A DNA stretch of 64,000 nt from Ideonella sp. MAG2. GTDB lineage: Bacteria > Pseudomonadota > Gammaproteobacteria > Burkholderiales > Burkholderiaceae_C. Positions 26,351-34,389 of the stretch are shown one piece after another. The notes below the pieces were generated by a model. The model was not told the DNA's origin. It saw only the letters and a list, made by a program, of their open reading frames with translations, and made no database searches. The number at the start of each line of letters is the position of its first letter. Position 1 is the first letter of the stretch. Made by a program: the position numbers and the translations under genes. The DNA lies in NCBI GenBank assembly GCA_004359425.1, contig PTEU01000001.1, positions 1,544,502 through 1,608,501 of the forward strand, given 5' to 3'.

Positions 26351-26907
26351 TTGACCCGACGGTGTACGGCTGCGGCTTTTCGCCCATCTGCGCCGAGCTG
26401 CGCCGCCTGTGGCGCGACGGCGTGCTGGCCGTGGTGGCCTGCGGCAACGAAGGCCTGCTGCAAGTCAGCACCCCCGATGGCGTGGCTGACCTCAACAGCC
26501 CCATGTCGGTGGGTGACCCCGCCAACCTGGAAGAATGCATTGCCGTGGGCTCCGTCAACGCCGACAAGCCGCACCTCTACGGTGTCTCTAGCTTTTCATC
26601 GCGCGGCCCCACGGCAGATGGCCGCCCCAAGCCCGACGTGGTGGCGCCTGGCGAGCGCATCCTCTCGTGCAATGCCCGCTGGCAAGGCAAAGACCAACAA
26701 GCCTACCTCTACGAGAGCGGCACCAGCATGGCCGCACCCCATGTCAGCGGCCTGCTGGCCGCCTTCTTGTCCGTCCGCCGCGAGTTCATCGGCCGCCCGG
26801 ATGAGGTGAAGAAAATCTTGCTCAATACCTGCGTGGACATCGGGCGGGATCGGTATCACCAGGGCAAGGGGATTCCGAATTTGATGCAGATGCTGTTGAC
26901 GGTGTAG
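26341..26907 (+). pseudogene. Subtilisin-family (S8) protease, 5' end lost
   Basis: In a frame different from the upstream hydrolase, the sequence reads (S)LGIDPTVYGCGFSP and goes on with LWRDGVLAVVACGNEG (oxyanion Asn region), VSSFSSRGPTADGRPKPDVVAPGE and SGTSMAAPHVSGLLAAFL, the active-serine motif of S8 proteases. The C-terminus is natural. The Asp and His parts of the triad and any start codon are missing, so it cannot be an active protease. The junction with the hydrolase sits in an AGCTTGGG string that encodes SLG in both genes. Confidence 0.8.
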
Positions 26908-26911
26908 CAGC

Positions 26912-27587
26912 GTGCCACGACTACCTTCGTCCATTCGACACCTTTTGATGCATGCCAGTTGCGCATTGGGGTGTTTGCCAGCCCAAGCTGCCGCGCTTCC
27001 AGCAGCCGTCACTGCGCAGATTCCTAACGGCTTTGAAGTCAGCTTAGCTCGCTCAGCCGACTTCAACAGCGACGGCCACACGGACCATGTGATTGTCACC
27101 AGTGAGCTTGCAAACCAAGGAATACAGCGCTCAACGATGCTTCATCCCGTCTTTCTTGCTCATCTCTCGTTCTCCATAGCTGTATTTTGATCATCAGCTA
27201 TGAACTACGTTTCTCGGGGGCAAGGCCATCCTCCAAGCAGCAGATGGACGCTACACCTTGGCCGGAACAAATGCCCAGGTGGCCTATGCTCAGGCAGAAG
27301 GGCATCAGTGCGACCCCCTGCTAGACAGCGGTGGCCTGGCCGTTAGGGGACGTTACTTCACGATCGAGAACAGCTTGGCCTGCGGCCAACACTGGACCGA
27401 CTACATCACGTTCCGGTATGAACCCACGCTCAACCGCTTTGTGTTCCATAAGCGCATCGTCGAAACATGGCGCTTGAATTCGTCTGCCTCATCGAACGCT
27501 CCGGCCTTGGTCCTGAGCCATCGAAGAGTGACCGATGCCGCTCAAGACAAGCCAGTCTTTCTCGAAGCCTACCGAGCAAGGCCATGA
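26912..27587 (+). pseudogene. Exported protein gene broken by frameshifts
   Basis: From a GTG at 26912 the frame gives an exported protein (HLLMHASCALGCLPAQAAALPAAV) with a short FNSDGHTDHVIV motif like FG-GAP or calcium-type loops. It loses sense near 27120-27190. The sequence then continues in another frame (LIISYELRFSG, 27187 on) and after a run of five G at 27216-27220 in a third frame (GGKAILQAADGRYTLAGT to TWRLN), which reads well up to the stop at 27587. Adding one G restores the last step. At least two small indels are needed to rebuild one protein of about 220 residues. The next gene overlaps the stop (ATGA), supporting that 27587 is the natural end. Confidence 0.6.
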
Positions 27588-28132
27588 AATGGCTGCTTTT
27601 TGCACTCTTTGTGAGCCACTCTTTTTCGGAAGCGACGGCCGCACCGCTGGTCTACCGCGCTGAACAGCACTGTTTGGCAAGCCCTGGCACAAGGCCCTGC
27701 TTAGCCAGGATGGAGGGTCATGCCGATACATGGGCAGCCTTGAATGCGCAGACCTTGGTGGTCGGGGGAGGTAGCTTTGCTCAGCAAGGACTCCAATTCG
27801 CTCTGTTGCTGACGCTGTCTGACTCCCGCCCCACCGCGAGGGGACGTGGCTTATGCGGAGCGGGCGAGGAGTTATCCGCCAGCCTTTGGTTGCTCGAACA
27901 ACGCAAAGCCCTGGCACGCCAAGTCGACACCCTCAAGCTGGCAAGCTGCCTCGAGAACATCGACATGGTTCAGCCTGCCTCGGATTTCGCCAAGAGATTG
28001 GCGACAGCCCACCCTGAGCAATGGAAGATTGATTGGCTGACTCACCCGGTCCATGGATCCGGCAAGCACTCCGTCATGGTGCGAGGATTGAAGCTAGTGG
28101 TGGAGCCCCTGCCCAATGAGGGCTGGCGCTGA
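27584..28132 (+). CDS. Exported protein of unknown function
   Basis: About 182 residues from an ATG overlapping the previous stop. The signal peptide is MKWLLFALFVSHSFSEATAAP. The mature part contains four or five cysteines (EQHCLAS, RPCLARM, GLCGAG, ASCLEN) and no known motif. It is the last gene of the run that follows the vgrG cargo module and is coupled to a broken exported gene, so it may be an orphan immunity-type protein. Function is not known. Confidence 0.55.
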   Translation: MKWLLFALFVSHSFSEATAAPLVYRAEQHCLASPGTRPCLARMEGHADTWAALNAQTLVVGGGSFAQQGLQFALLLTLSDSRPTARGRGLCGAGEELSASLWLLEQRKALARQVDTLKLASCLENIDMVQPASDFAKRLATAHPEQWKIDWLTHPVHGSGKHSVMVRGLKLVVEPLPNEGWR

Positions 28133-28184
28133 CGCCACACCGCCCCGCCTGCGGTTACCCCGCCTGCCCAAGCCTGTCGTGGTG

Positions 28185-28190
28185 CATTAA
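28185..28190 (+). promoter_or_regulatory. CATTAA box before the response regulator gene
   Basis: A CATTAA hexamer lies eleven bases before the response regulator start. The same hexamer occurs three times, and once inverted, in front of the porin gene downstream (29945-29999), so it may be the regulator's own recognition element and indicate autoregulation. A single hexamer is weak evidence by itself. Confidence 0.35.
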
Positions 28191-28200
28191 GCTCTCGTTC

Positions 28201-28875
28201 ATGAACCTTCTCCTTGCTGAAGACGATGCCATCTTGTCGGATGCCCTGTCGGCCCAGTTACGGGCGGTGGGCTTTGCTGTGGAGCATGCGCCCAATGGGG
28301 CGGTGGCAGAGTTCTTGTTGTTGAAGCAGGCCTTTGATGTGGCGGTGCTGGACCTGGGCTTGCCCATGGTGGACGGGCTGACGGTGCTCAAGCGCGTTCG
28401 GCTGGCCAAGCCGGATTTGCCGGTGCTGGTGCTGACGGCGGCGGACAGCCTGGAGTCGCGCGTGGCGGGGCTCAATGCGGGGGCGGACGACTACCTGACC
28501 AAGCCCTTTGACTTCCCTGAGTTGGAGGCTCGCCTGCGGGCCTTGTTGCGCCGCGCGCGCAGCAGCCCGGCCACCACGGCGGCGCAGTGGGGCAAGCTGA
28601 GTTTTGAGCGCGATGCGCGACGCGCCAGCATTGACGGCGAGCCCTTGGACCTGAGCCCGCGCGAGTGGATGCTGCTGGACCTGCTGCTGGGCCAGCGCGA
28701 CAAGGTCGTCACCAAAGAGCAAATCGCCACCGCCTGGGGCTCGGACCCGTCTGAAGCCGCCAGCCCAGGCTCCATCGAGGTCTACATCCACCGCCTGCGC
28801 CGCAAGCTGGAAACCTCGGGCTTGGCCATTCGCACGGTACGGGGTTTGGGCTATCTGCTGGAGTCGAACGACTGA
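28201..28875 (+). CDS. OmpR/PhoB-type response regulator of a sugar-uptake locus
   Basis: A 224-residue two-domain regulator. The receiver has the acidic pair D8/D9, phosphorylation site D51 (VAVLDLGLP), T79 and K101 (LTKPF). The C-terminal winged helix (about 128-224) has LDLSPREWMLLDLLL and IEVYIHRLRRKLE. It belongs to the TctD/QseB-like group. The kinase that follows (29002-29961) has lost its sensor half. Downstream are a sugar porin and a gts-type ABC importer, the same set-up as GltR-GtrS control of glucose uptake in pseudomonads, so a role in sugar-induced expression is likely. Confidence 0.9.
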   Translation: MNLLLAEDDAILSDALSAQLRAVGFAVEHAPNGAVAEFLLLKQAFDVAVLDLGLPMVDGLTVLKRVRLAKPDLPVLVLTAADSLESRVAGLNAGADDYLTKPFDFPELEARLRALLRRARSSPATTAAQWGKLSFERDARRASIDGEPLDLSPREWMLLDLLLGQRDKVVTKEQIATAWGSDPSEAASPGSIEVYIHRLRRKLETSGLAIRTVRGLGYLLESND

Positions 28876-28931
28876 GGGGCGGTGGGCCGGTCCCATGAGG
28901 TTCCCCGCACGATCAGGCAGCGCCCTTCGAG

Positions 28932-28960
28932 GCCCTTCGACTGGCTCAGGGCGAACGGTT
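28932..28960 (+). repeat. Intergenic repeat, GCCCTTCGAC-n-GGCTCAGGGCGAACGGTT type
   Basis: A GCCCTTCGACTGGCTCAGG core followed by GCGAACGGTT, preceded by a partial extra copy (CGCCCTTCGA at 28921). A related copy lies at 50389-50417. Elements with this core are common between genes in Comamonadaceae-like genomes. Here it sits exactly where the 5' half of the sensor kinase gene should be. Confidence 0.7.
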
Positions 28961-29001
28961 GGAGTGGCTCCAACCCGGATTCATCGGCTTGCATTTGTTA
29001 A

Positions 29002-29961
29002 GCTTGCGTTCATGAATTTAAACAAATCTTGCGTGACATTGCCCTGCCGCTCTCTGCGCTGATGGTGCTGATGTCCATGATTGTCTGGGCCGGCATACGC
29101 GCGGGCTTGGCCCCGCTGGAGCGCATGCGCAAACAGGTGGAGGTGCGCGCGCCCAATGACCTGGCCCCGGTGCAATTGGAGACCGCGCCTACGGAGCTGC
29201 ATTCGCTGGTGGTGGCCTTGAACAGCCTGCTGGCTGCGGTGCAAAGCAGCATGGCGGCGCAGCGCCGCTTCATCAGTGACGCCGCCCACCAGTTGCGCAC
29301 GCCACTCGCCGGGCTGAAAAGCCAGACCGAGTTGGCCCTGAAAGAAACCCAAGACCCGGCCTTGAAAGCACGGCTGGAGCGGGTGCACCAAAGTGCCTCG
29401 CGCAGCGCCCATTTGGTGACCCAGTTGCTGACCCTGGCCCGGGCCGAGCCCGAGTCCCATGCGGCCCTGGGCCGCACCCACTTTGACTTGGCGCGTCTGG
29501 CCCAAGAAGTCACCGCCGACCTGGTGCCGCGGGCCCTGAAAGCCGGGGTCGACTTAGGGCTCAGCGAGGACAGCTCTGCCATGGCCTTGCCCGTGCACGG
29601 CCACGCCTTGCTCATCAAAGAAGCGTTGGTGAATGTGATCGACAACGCCATCCGCTATGCCGGGCGTGGCAGCGAGGTGACCGTGCGTGCCCATGCCCAC
29701 GGCGCCTGGGCCGTGCTGGATGTGGACGACAGCGGCCCCGGCATTGAGGCCGCCCAGCACGAAGCCGTGTTTGAGCGCTTTGTGCGCCTGAGCGCCGGCG
29801 CCCAAAGCCTGGGCCTGAATGACGACGGCTGTGGCTTGGGGCTGGCGATTGTGAAGGAGATCATCGAGCGCCATGCGGGCTCGGTGCGGCTGCAAAGCCT
29901 GAACCCGCAGGGCTTGCGCGTCTCCTTACAACTCCCGAAAGATTCATTAACAACACATTAA
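29002..29961 (+). pseudogene. Sensor histidine kinase, sensor half missing
   Basis: The frame is open only from 29002 and offers just a TTG (29029) as start. It begins inside what should be the second membrane helix (LRDIALPLSALMVLMSMIVWAG), then has a HAMP-like linker, an H box (ISDAAHQLRTPLAGLKSQTEL), N box (NVIDNAIRYAG), G1 (DVDDSGPGIE) and G2 (GCGLGLAIVKEI). The first helix and periplasmic sensor of the QseC/TctE type are missing. The 130 bases before it hold an intergenic repeat and a string resembling the response regulator's leader (TTAAGCTTGCGTTCATGAA against TTAAGCTCTCGTTCATGAA). The remaining protein might still act as an unregulated kinase or phosphatase if translated. Confidence 0.75.
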
Positions 29962-29999
29962 GGTTAGTACCTATCTTTAATTTATTAATGTATCATTAA
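29945..29999 (+). promoter_or_regulatory. CATTAA operator cluster before the porin gene
   Basis: An AT-rich block between kinase and porin. CATTAA occurs at 29945 and 29956, eleven bases (one helical turn) apart on the same face, and TTAATG-TAT-CATTAA forms a perfect inverted repeat at 29985-29999. Tandem hexamers one turn apart are the usual footprint of OmpR/PhoB-type regulators. The porin start is at 30068. Confidence 0.55.
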
Positions 30000-30067
30000 C
30001 ATTGCATTCGTGCTGCACAACAGCGGCCGTGGGCAAGAGCCCTTCCACGATGCAAACGGAGACATTG

Positions 30068-31261
30068 ATGAAATTCCACGTACGAACCCTGTTGTCGTCG
30101 GCTGCCCTGCTGGGCTTGGGTGCCGCGTCCATGAGCGCCCAAGCGCTGGACTACAGCGGCTACTTCCGCGGCGGCCCCGGCGCCACCAAGTCGGGCACAG
30201 CCCGCGCCTGCTACCACCTGAACGAAGGCGCTGGCAACGGCATCGCCCATGGCCTGAACTACCGCTTGGGCAATGAGTGCGACATCTACGGCGAGTTCCA
30301 GATCGACCAGAAGTACGTCAAAGACGGCATTGAGTACAGCGGCACCATCATGGTGAACCACTACTCCAACTCCACCGACCAAAACGGCAGCGGCTTCAAC
30401 TTCGAGCAGCTCTTCGCCGAAGCCAAGGGCTTTGACGTGATGCCCGAGGCCACCTTCTGGATCGGCAAGACCCGCGGTCGCCGTGGCGATGTGCACATCG
30501 TCGACTGGTTCTTCACCGACATGAAGGGCGTGGGGGCTGGCGTGAAGGGCATTGGCGTGGGCAGCGGCAAGCTGGGCTTTGCTTGGTACAAGACCGACGG
30601 CGACCAAACCAAGCCGGGTAACCGCCTGAATGTGGAAGTGCTGGGCCTGAACAGCAATGAGAACGGCAAGGCCAACCTGTTCTTCACGGCCACCAAGGGC
30701 CAGTTCGACGGCGGCACCGGCGGCTTTGGCGCCAGCTTGCGTCACGACCAGTCCAAGCTCTTTGGCACCGGCCTCTCCAACACCTTTTGGCTGCAAGTGG
30801 CCACCGGCTCTGCCAGCCTGGAGTCCAACTTTGGCGACCTGACCCGCAAGTCCTCGGCCAAGAGCCTGCGCATTGTCGAGAGCATCAACTGGCAGTCGGG
30901 CGCTTTTGGCGGCCAGGCCATTGCGCTCTTGGGCAGCTCTGAAGACAACGACGGCAAGAAGACCACGGCCTCTACTTTGGGTGGCCGTGTGTCCTATGGC
31001 CTCAGCAAGAACTTCAAAATGGTGGCTGAAGCCGGTGTGTCGCAATACAAGCCTGAGGGCGGTGAATCGGCCCGCCTGACCAAGGTGACGATTGCGCCCA
31101 CGCTGTCGATCAACAGCGATTTCTGGAGCCGCCCCGAGCTGCGCCTCTACGTGACCAGCGGCAAGTGGAACAAGGCCGCCGGTAACGTCACCGGCCAAGC
31201 GGGCTTCGCTGACAAGACCTCGGGAACCAGCTATGGTGCCCAGGTCGAATGGTGGTTCTGA
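30068..31261 (+). CDS. LamB/maltoporin-type carbohydrate porin
   Basis: About 397 residues from an ATG with GGAGA upstream. Signal peptide MKFHVRTLLSSAALLGLGAASMSAQA. The mature start LDYSGYFRGGPGATKSGTARACYHL and the stretch GIGVGSGKLGFAWYKTDG match LamB-like sugar porins, and the C-terminus ends in a beta strand with terminal aromatic residue (VEWWF), the signature for outer-membrane assembly. It would let glucose, mannose or oligosaccharides cross the outer membrane for the gts importer that follows 23 bases downstream. An operator cluster lies just upstream. Confidence 0.9.
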   Translation: MKFHVRTLLSSAALLGLGAASMSAQALDYSGYFRGGPGATKSGTARACYHLNEGAGNGIAHGLNYRLGNECDIYGEFQIDQKYVKDGIEYSGTIMVNHYSNSTDQNGSGFNFEQLFAEAKGFDVMPEATFWIGKTRGRRGDVHIVDWFFTDMKGVGAGVKGIGVGSGKLGFAWYKTDGDQTKPGNRLNVEVLGLNSNENGKANLFFTATKGQFDGGTGGFGASLRHDQSKLFGTGLSNTFWLQVATGSASLESNFGDLTRKSSAKSLRIVESINWQSGAFGGQAIALLGSSEDNDGKKTTASTLGGRVSYGLSKNFKMVAEAGVSQYKPEGGESARLTKVTIAPTLSINSDFWSRPELRLYVTSGKWNKAAGNVTGQAGFADKTSGTSYGAQVEWWF

Positions 31262-31284
31262 TCTAACAACTCAAGGAGACCGAC

Positions 31285-32538
31285 ATGAACAAGACAATGA
31301 CCCTCAACGCCCTGGCTCTGGGCGCCCTGCTGACCTGCGCCGCTGCCGCCCAAGCGGGTGAAGTGGAAGTGCTGCACTGGTGGACCGCTGGTGGCGAAGC
31401 CAAGGCGGCGGCCGCCCTGAAGGCCACGCTGCAAGCCAAAGGCCACACCTGGAAGGACTTTGCCGTGGCCGGTGGCGGCGGTGACTCGGCCATGACCGTG
31501 CTGAAGTCGCGCGTGGTCTCGGGCAATGCGCCCGCCGCCGCTCAGATCAAAGGCCCCTCGCTGCAAGAGTGGGCCCGCGAGGGCGTGCTGGCCAATATGG
31601 ACGACGTGGCCAAGGCGGAGAAGTGGGATGAGTCTCTGCCCAAGGTGGTCAGCGACATCATGAAGTACAAGGGCAACTACATTGCCGCCCCGGTCAATGT
31701 GCACCGCGTCAACTGGCTGTGGGCCAACCCCGAAGCCTTCAAGAAGGCCGGCGCCAAAGTGCCAACCAATTGGGACGAGTTCTTTGTGGCCGCCGAGGCC
31801 CTGAAGAAAGCCGGGTTCACCCCGGTCGCCCACGGCGGCCAGAACTGGCAAGACTTCACCACCTTTGAGGCCGTGGCCCTGGGCGTGGGCGGTGTGGAGT
31901 TCTACAAAAAGGCCCTGGTGCAACTGGACCCGGCCACGCTGAACAGCCCGACCATGGAAAACGTGCTGAGCACCTTCAAGAAGGTCAAAGGCTACACCGA
32001 CAAGAACGCCCCTGGGCGCGACTGGAACCTGGCCACAGCCATGGTGATCAAGGGTGAAGCCGGCATGCAGATCATGGGTGACTGGGCCAAGGGCGAGTTC
32101 ATGGCCGCAGGCAAGGTGCCGGGCAAAGATTTCGTCTGCGCCCCCGCTCCCGGCACGGCCAAGAGCTTCACCTTCAACGTCGACTCCTTCGCGCTGTTCA
32201 AGCTGAAGAACGATGCCAACGTCAAGGCACAGAAGGACCTGGCCACGGCCATCATGTCGCCAGAGTTCCAAGAGTTGTTCAACCTGAACAAGGGCTCCAT
32301 CCCGGTGCGCTTGGGCATGAAGATGGACAAGTTCGACGACTGCGCCAAGACCTCGTCGGCAGACTTTGTCGCCACGGCCAAGTCGGGCGCTTTGGTGCCG
32401 TCCATCGCCCACGGCATGGCGGTGCCGTCGGCTGCTGAAGGCGCCATCAAAGATGCGGTGAGCCAGTTCTGGAACACCGACAAGATGAGCGCCAAAGACG
32501 CCATGGCCAAGATCGTGGCTGCGGCCAAGACCAAGTAA
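31285..32538 (+). CDS. gtsA: Glucose/mannose-type ABC importer binding protein
   Basis: A 417-residue family 1 binding protein with signal peptide MNKTMTLNALALGALLTCAAAAQAG. The mature start EVEVLHWWTAGGEAKAAAALK and the parts VNVHRVNWLWANPEAFKKAG and INVHR-like text are characteristic of the GtsA/glucose-binding group of proteobacteria. AAGGAGA precedes the start. It is first of the gtsABC set and follows the porin. A strong hairpin after its stop (32553-32576) probably protects its message so that it is made in excess over the membrane parts. Confidence 0.9.
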   Translation: MNKTMTLNALALGALLTCAAAAQAGEVEVLHWWTAGGEAKAAAALKATLQAKGHTWKDFAVAGGGGDSAMTVLKSRVVSGNAPAAAQIKGPSLQEWAREGVLANMDDVAKAEKWDESLPKVVSDIMKYKGNYIAAPVNVHRVNWLWANPEAFKKAGAKVPTNWDEFFVAAEALKKAGFTPVAHGGQNWQDFTTFEAVALGVGGVEFYKKALVQLDPATLNSPTMENVLSTFKKVKGYTDKNAPGRDWNLATAMVIKGEAGMQIMGDWAKGEFMAAGKVPGKDFVCAPAPGTAKSFTFNVDSFALFKLKNDANVKAQKDLATAIMSPEFQELFNLNKGSIPVRLGMKMDKFDDCAKTSSADFVATAKSGALVPSIAHGMAVPSAAEGAIKDAVSQFWNTDKMSAKDAMAKIVAAAKTK

Positions 32539-32552
32539 GCGTCTTGCGCCCA

Positions 32553-32576
32553 GGGCAGCGCTGAGCAGCGCTGCCC
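32553..32576 (+). terminator. Stem-loop between gtsA and gtsB
   Basis: GGGCAGCGCT, a GAGC loop, and AGCGCTGCCC form a perfect ten-base-pair stem. There is no run of T after it, so it is more likely a mRNA-stabilising or attenuating hairpin between the binding protein and permease genes than a full terminator. Confidence 0.75.
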
Positions 32577-32630
32577 TTCCCCTACACCGGCCGCAGCCCT
32601 TCGGGGCCTGCGGCATGAGACCGGCGGCCC

Positions 32631-33509
32631 ATGTCAGCACCTTCCGCACTCCGCACCCCCTGGCTGCCCAAGCTGGTGGTGGCGCCCTCTTTCATCCTGT
32701 CCTTCCTGTTCATCTACGGCTTGATGGCCTGGAACGGCTATCTTTCCGTCAGCGCCTCGCGCCTGCTGCCCAACTACGAGTTTGTGGGCCTGGAGCAGTA
32801 CGAGATCCTCTTCGAGAACGAACGCTGGTGGGTGGCCCTGCGCAACCTGGCGGTGTTTGGCGGCTTGTTCATTGGCGGGGGCATGGCGGTGGGCCTGCTG
32901 CTGGCCATTTTGCTGGACCAAAAAATCCGTGCCGAAGGCCTGCTGCGCACCATTTACCTCTACCCCATGGCGCTGAGCTTCATCGTCACAGGCACGGCCT
33001 GGAAATGGATGCTCAACCCCGGCTTGGGGCTGGAGCACCTGATGCACCAATGGGGCTTCACCGAGTTTGAGTTCGGCTGGCTGGTGGACCCGGAGATGGC
33101 CATCTACTGCGTGGCGATTGCCGGCATTTGGCAATCAGCCGGCTTTGTGATGGCGCTGTTCTTGGCCGGCCTGCGCGGCATTGACGACAGCATCATCAAG
33201 GCCGCTCAGGTGGATGGCGCCAGCTTACCCAAGATCTATTGGCGCATCCTCATCCCCACGTTAAGGCCGGTGTTCTTCAGCACGCTGATGGTGGTGTCTC
33301 ACCTGGCCATCAAGAGCTTTGACCTGGTGATGGCGCTCACTGCGGGTGGCCCCGGCTATGCCACGGACCTGCCCGCCACCTTCATGTACACCATGGCGTT
33401 TTCACGCGGCCAGATTGGCCTGGGGGCTGCCAGCGCCACAGTGATGCTGGCCACCGTGGCCGCCATCGTCGTGCCTTACCTCTACTCAGAATTGCGGGTG
33501 AAGAAATGA
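32631..33509 (+). CDS. gtsB: Sugar ABC importer permease, first subunit
   Basis: A 292-residue inner-membrane protein with six predicted helices. It belongs to the MalF-type permeases and has the EAA loop DSIIKAAQVDGASLPKIYWRILIPTLRP that contacts the ATPase. The start LPKLVVAPSFILSFLFIYGLMAWNGYLSVS is typical of GtsB. It overlaps gtsC by four bases (ATGA). It forms the membrane channel with GtsC for import of glucose or mannose delivered by GtsA. Confidence 0.9.
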   Translation: MSAPSALRTPWLPKLVVAPSFILSFLFIYGLMAWNGYLSVSASRLLPNYEFVGLEQYEILFENERWWVALRNLAVFGGLFIGGGMAVGLLLAILLDQKIRAEGLLRTIYLYPMALSFIVTGTAWKWMLNPGLGLEHLMHQWGFTEFEFGWLVDPEMAIYCVAIAGIWQSAGFVMALFLAGLRGIDDSIIKAAQVDGASLPKIYWRILIPTLRPVFFSTLMVVSHLAIKSFDLVMALTAGGPGYATDLPATFMYTMAFSRGQIGLGAASATVMLATVAAIVVPYLYSELRVKK

Positions 33510-34381
33510 GCGCACCCTCCACCCTGTCGCCCCGCTTGAGCCTTGGCCGCATCATGCTGTTTGCAGCGTTGGGCTTGTTTGCCTTGTTCTTCTTGACGCC
33601 GCTCTACGTGATGCTGGCCACCTCGTTCAAGACCATGGACGAGATCCGTGAAGGCACGCTGCTGTCGCTGCCCGCCAGCCCCAGCTTGGCGGCTTGGGCC
33701 ACGGCCTGGAGCAGCGCCTGCACCGGCATCGACTGCGGCGGCCTCAAGCCCTTCTTCATGAACTCGGTGCTGATGGTCATCCCTGCCGTGCTGACCTCCA
33801 CCCTGATCGGCGCGCTCAACGGCTATGTGCTGTCGAAGTGGAAGTTCAAGGGCAGTGAGTTCATGTTTGCCTTGCTGCTGTTTGGCGTCTTCATGCCCAT
33901 GCAAGTGGTGCTGCTGCCCATGAGCCAGGTGCTGGGCTGGCTGGGCATTGCCAGCTCGGTCTGGGGCCTGATCTTGGTGCATGTGATTGCGGGCATTCCC
34001 AGCACCACGCTGTTCTTTCGCAATTACTACGTGGGCCTGCCCGATGAGCTGATCAAGGCCGCCATGCTGGACGGCGCCAACTTCTGGCAGATCTTTTGGC
34101 GCATCGTCTTGCCGCTGTCCACGCCCATCATGGTGGTCACGCTGATCTGGCAGTTCACCAACATCTGGAACGACTTCCTCTATGGCGTGGTCTTCTCGGG
34201 CGCCGACAGCAAGCCCATCACCGTGGGCCTGAACAACCTGGCCAACACCTCCAGCAGCGTCAAGGAATACAACGTGGACATGGCCGCCGCCATGATCGCC
34301 GCGCTGCCCACGCTGTTCGTCTACATCGTTGCGGGCAAGTACTTTGTCCGTGGTCTGACCGCTGGTGCGGTCAAAGGCTGA
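33506..34381 (+). CDS. gtsC: Sugar ABC importer permease, second subunit
   Basis: A 291-residue MalG-type permease with six helices. The EAA loop is DELIKAAMLDGANFWQIFWRIVLPLSTP, and an extra periplasmic stretch with two cysteines (SSACTGIDCGGLKPFFMNS) is typical of GtsC. Coupled to gtsB by overlap, it is followed eight bases later by the ATPase gene. It acts with GtsB as the transmembrane core. Confidence 0.9.
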   Translation: MSAPSTLSPRLSLGRIMLFAALGLFALFFLTPLYVMLATSFKTMDEIREGTLLSLPASPSLAAWATAWSSACTGIDCGGLKPFFMNSVLMVIPAVLTSTLIGALNGYVLSKWKFKGSEFMFALLLFGVFMPMQVVLLPMSQVLGWLGIASSVWGLILVHVIAGIPSTTLFFRNYYVGLPDELIKAAMLDGANFWQIFWRIVLPLSTPIMVVTLIWQFTNIWNDFLYGVVFSGADSKPITVGLNNLANTSSSVKEYNVDMAAAMIAALPTLFVYIVAGKYFVRGLTAGAVKG

Positions 34382-34389
34382 GAGTATTT

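Noticed and set aside
25684..28132. Insertion sequence as the cause of the broken genes
   Set aside because: No transposase text, terminal inverted repeats or target duplications were seen at any of the junctions.
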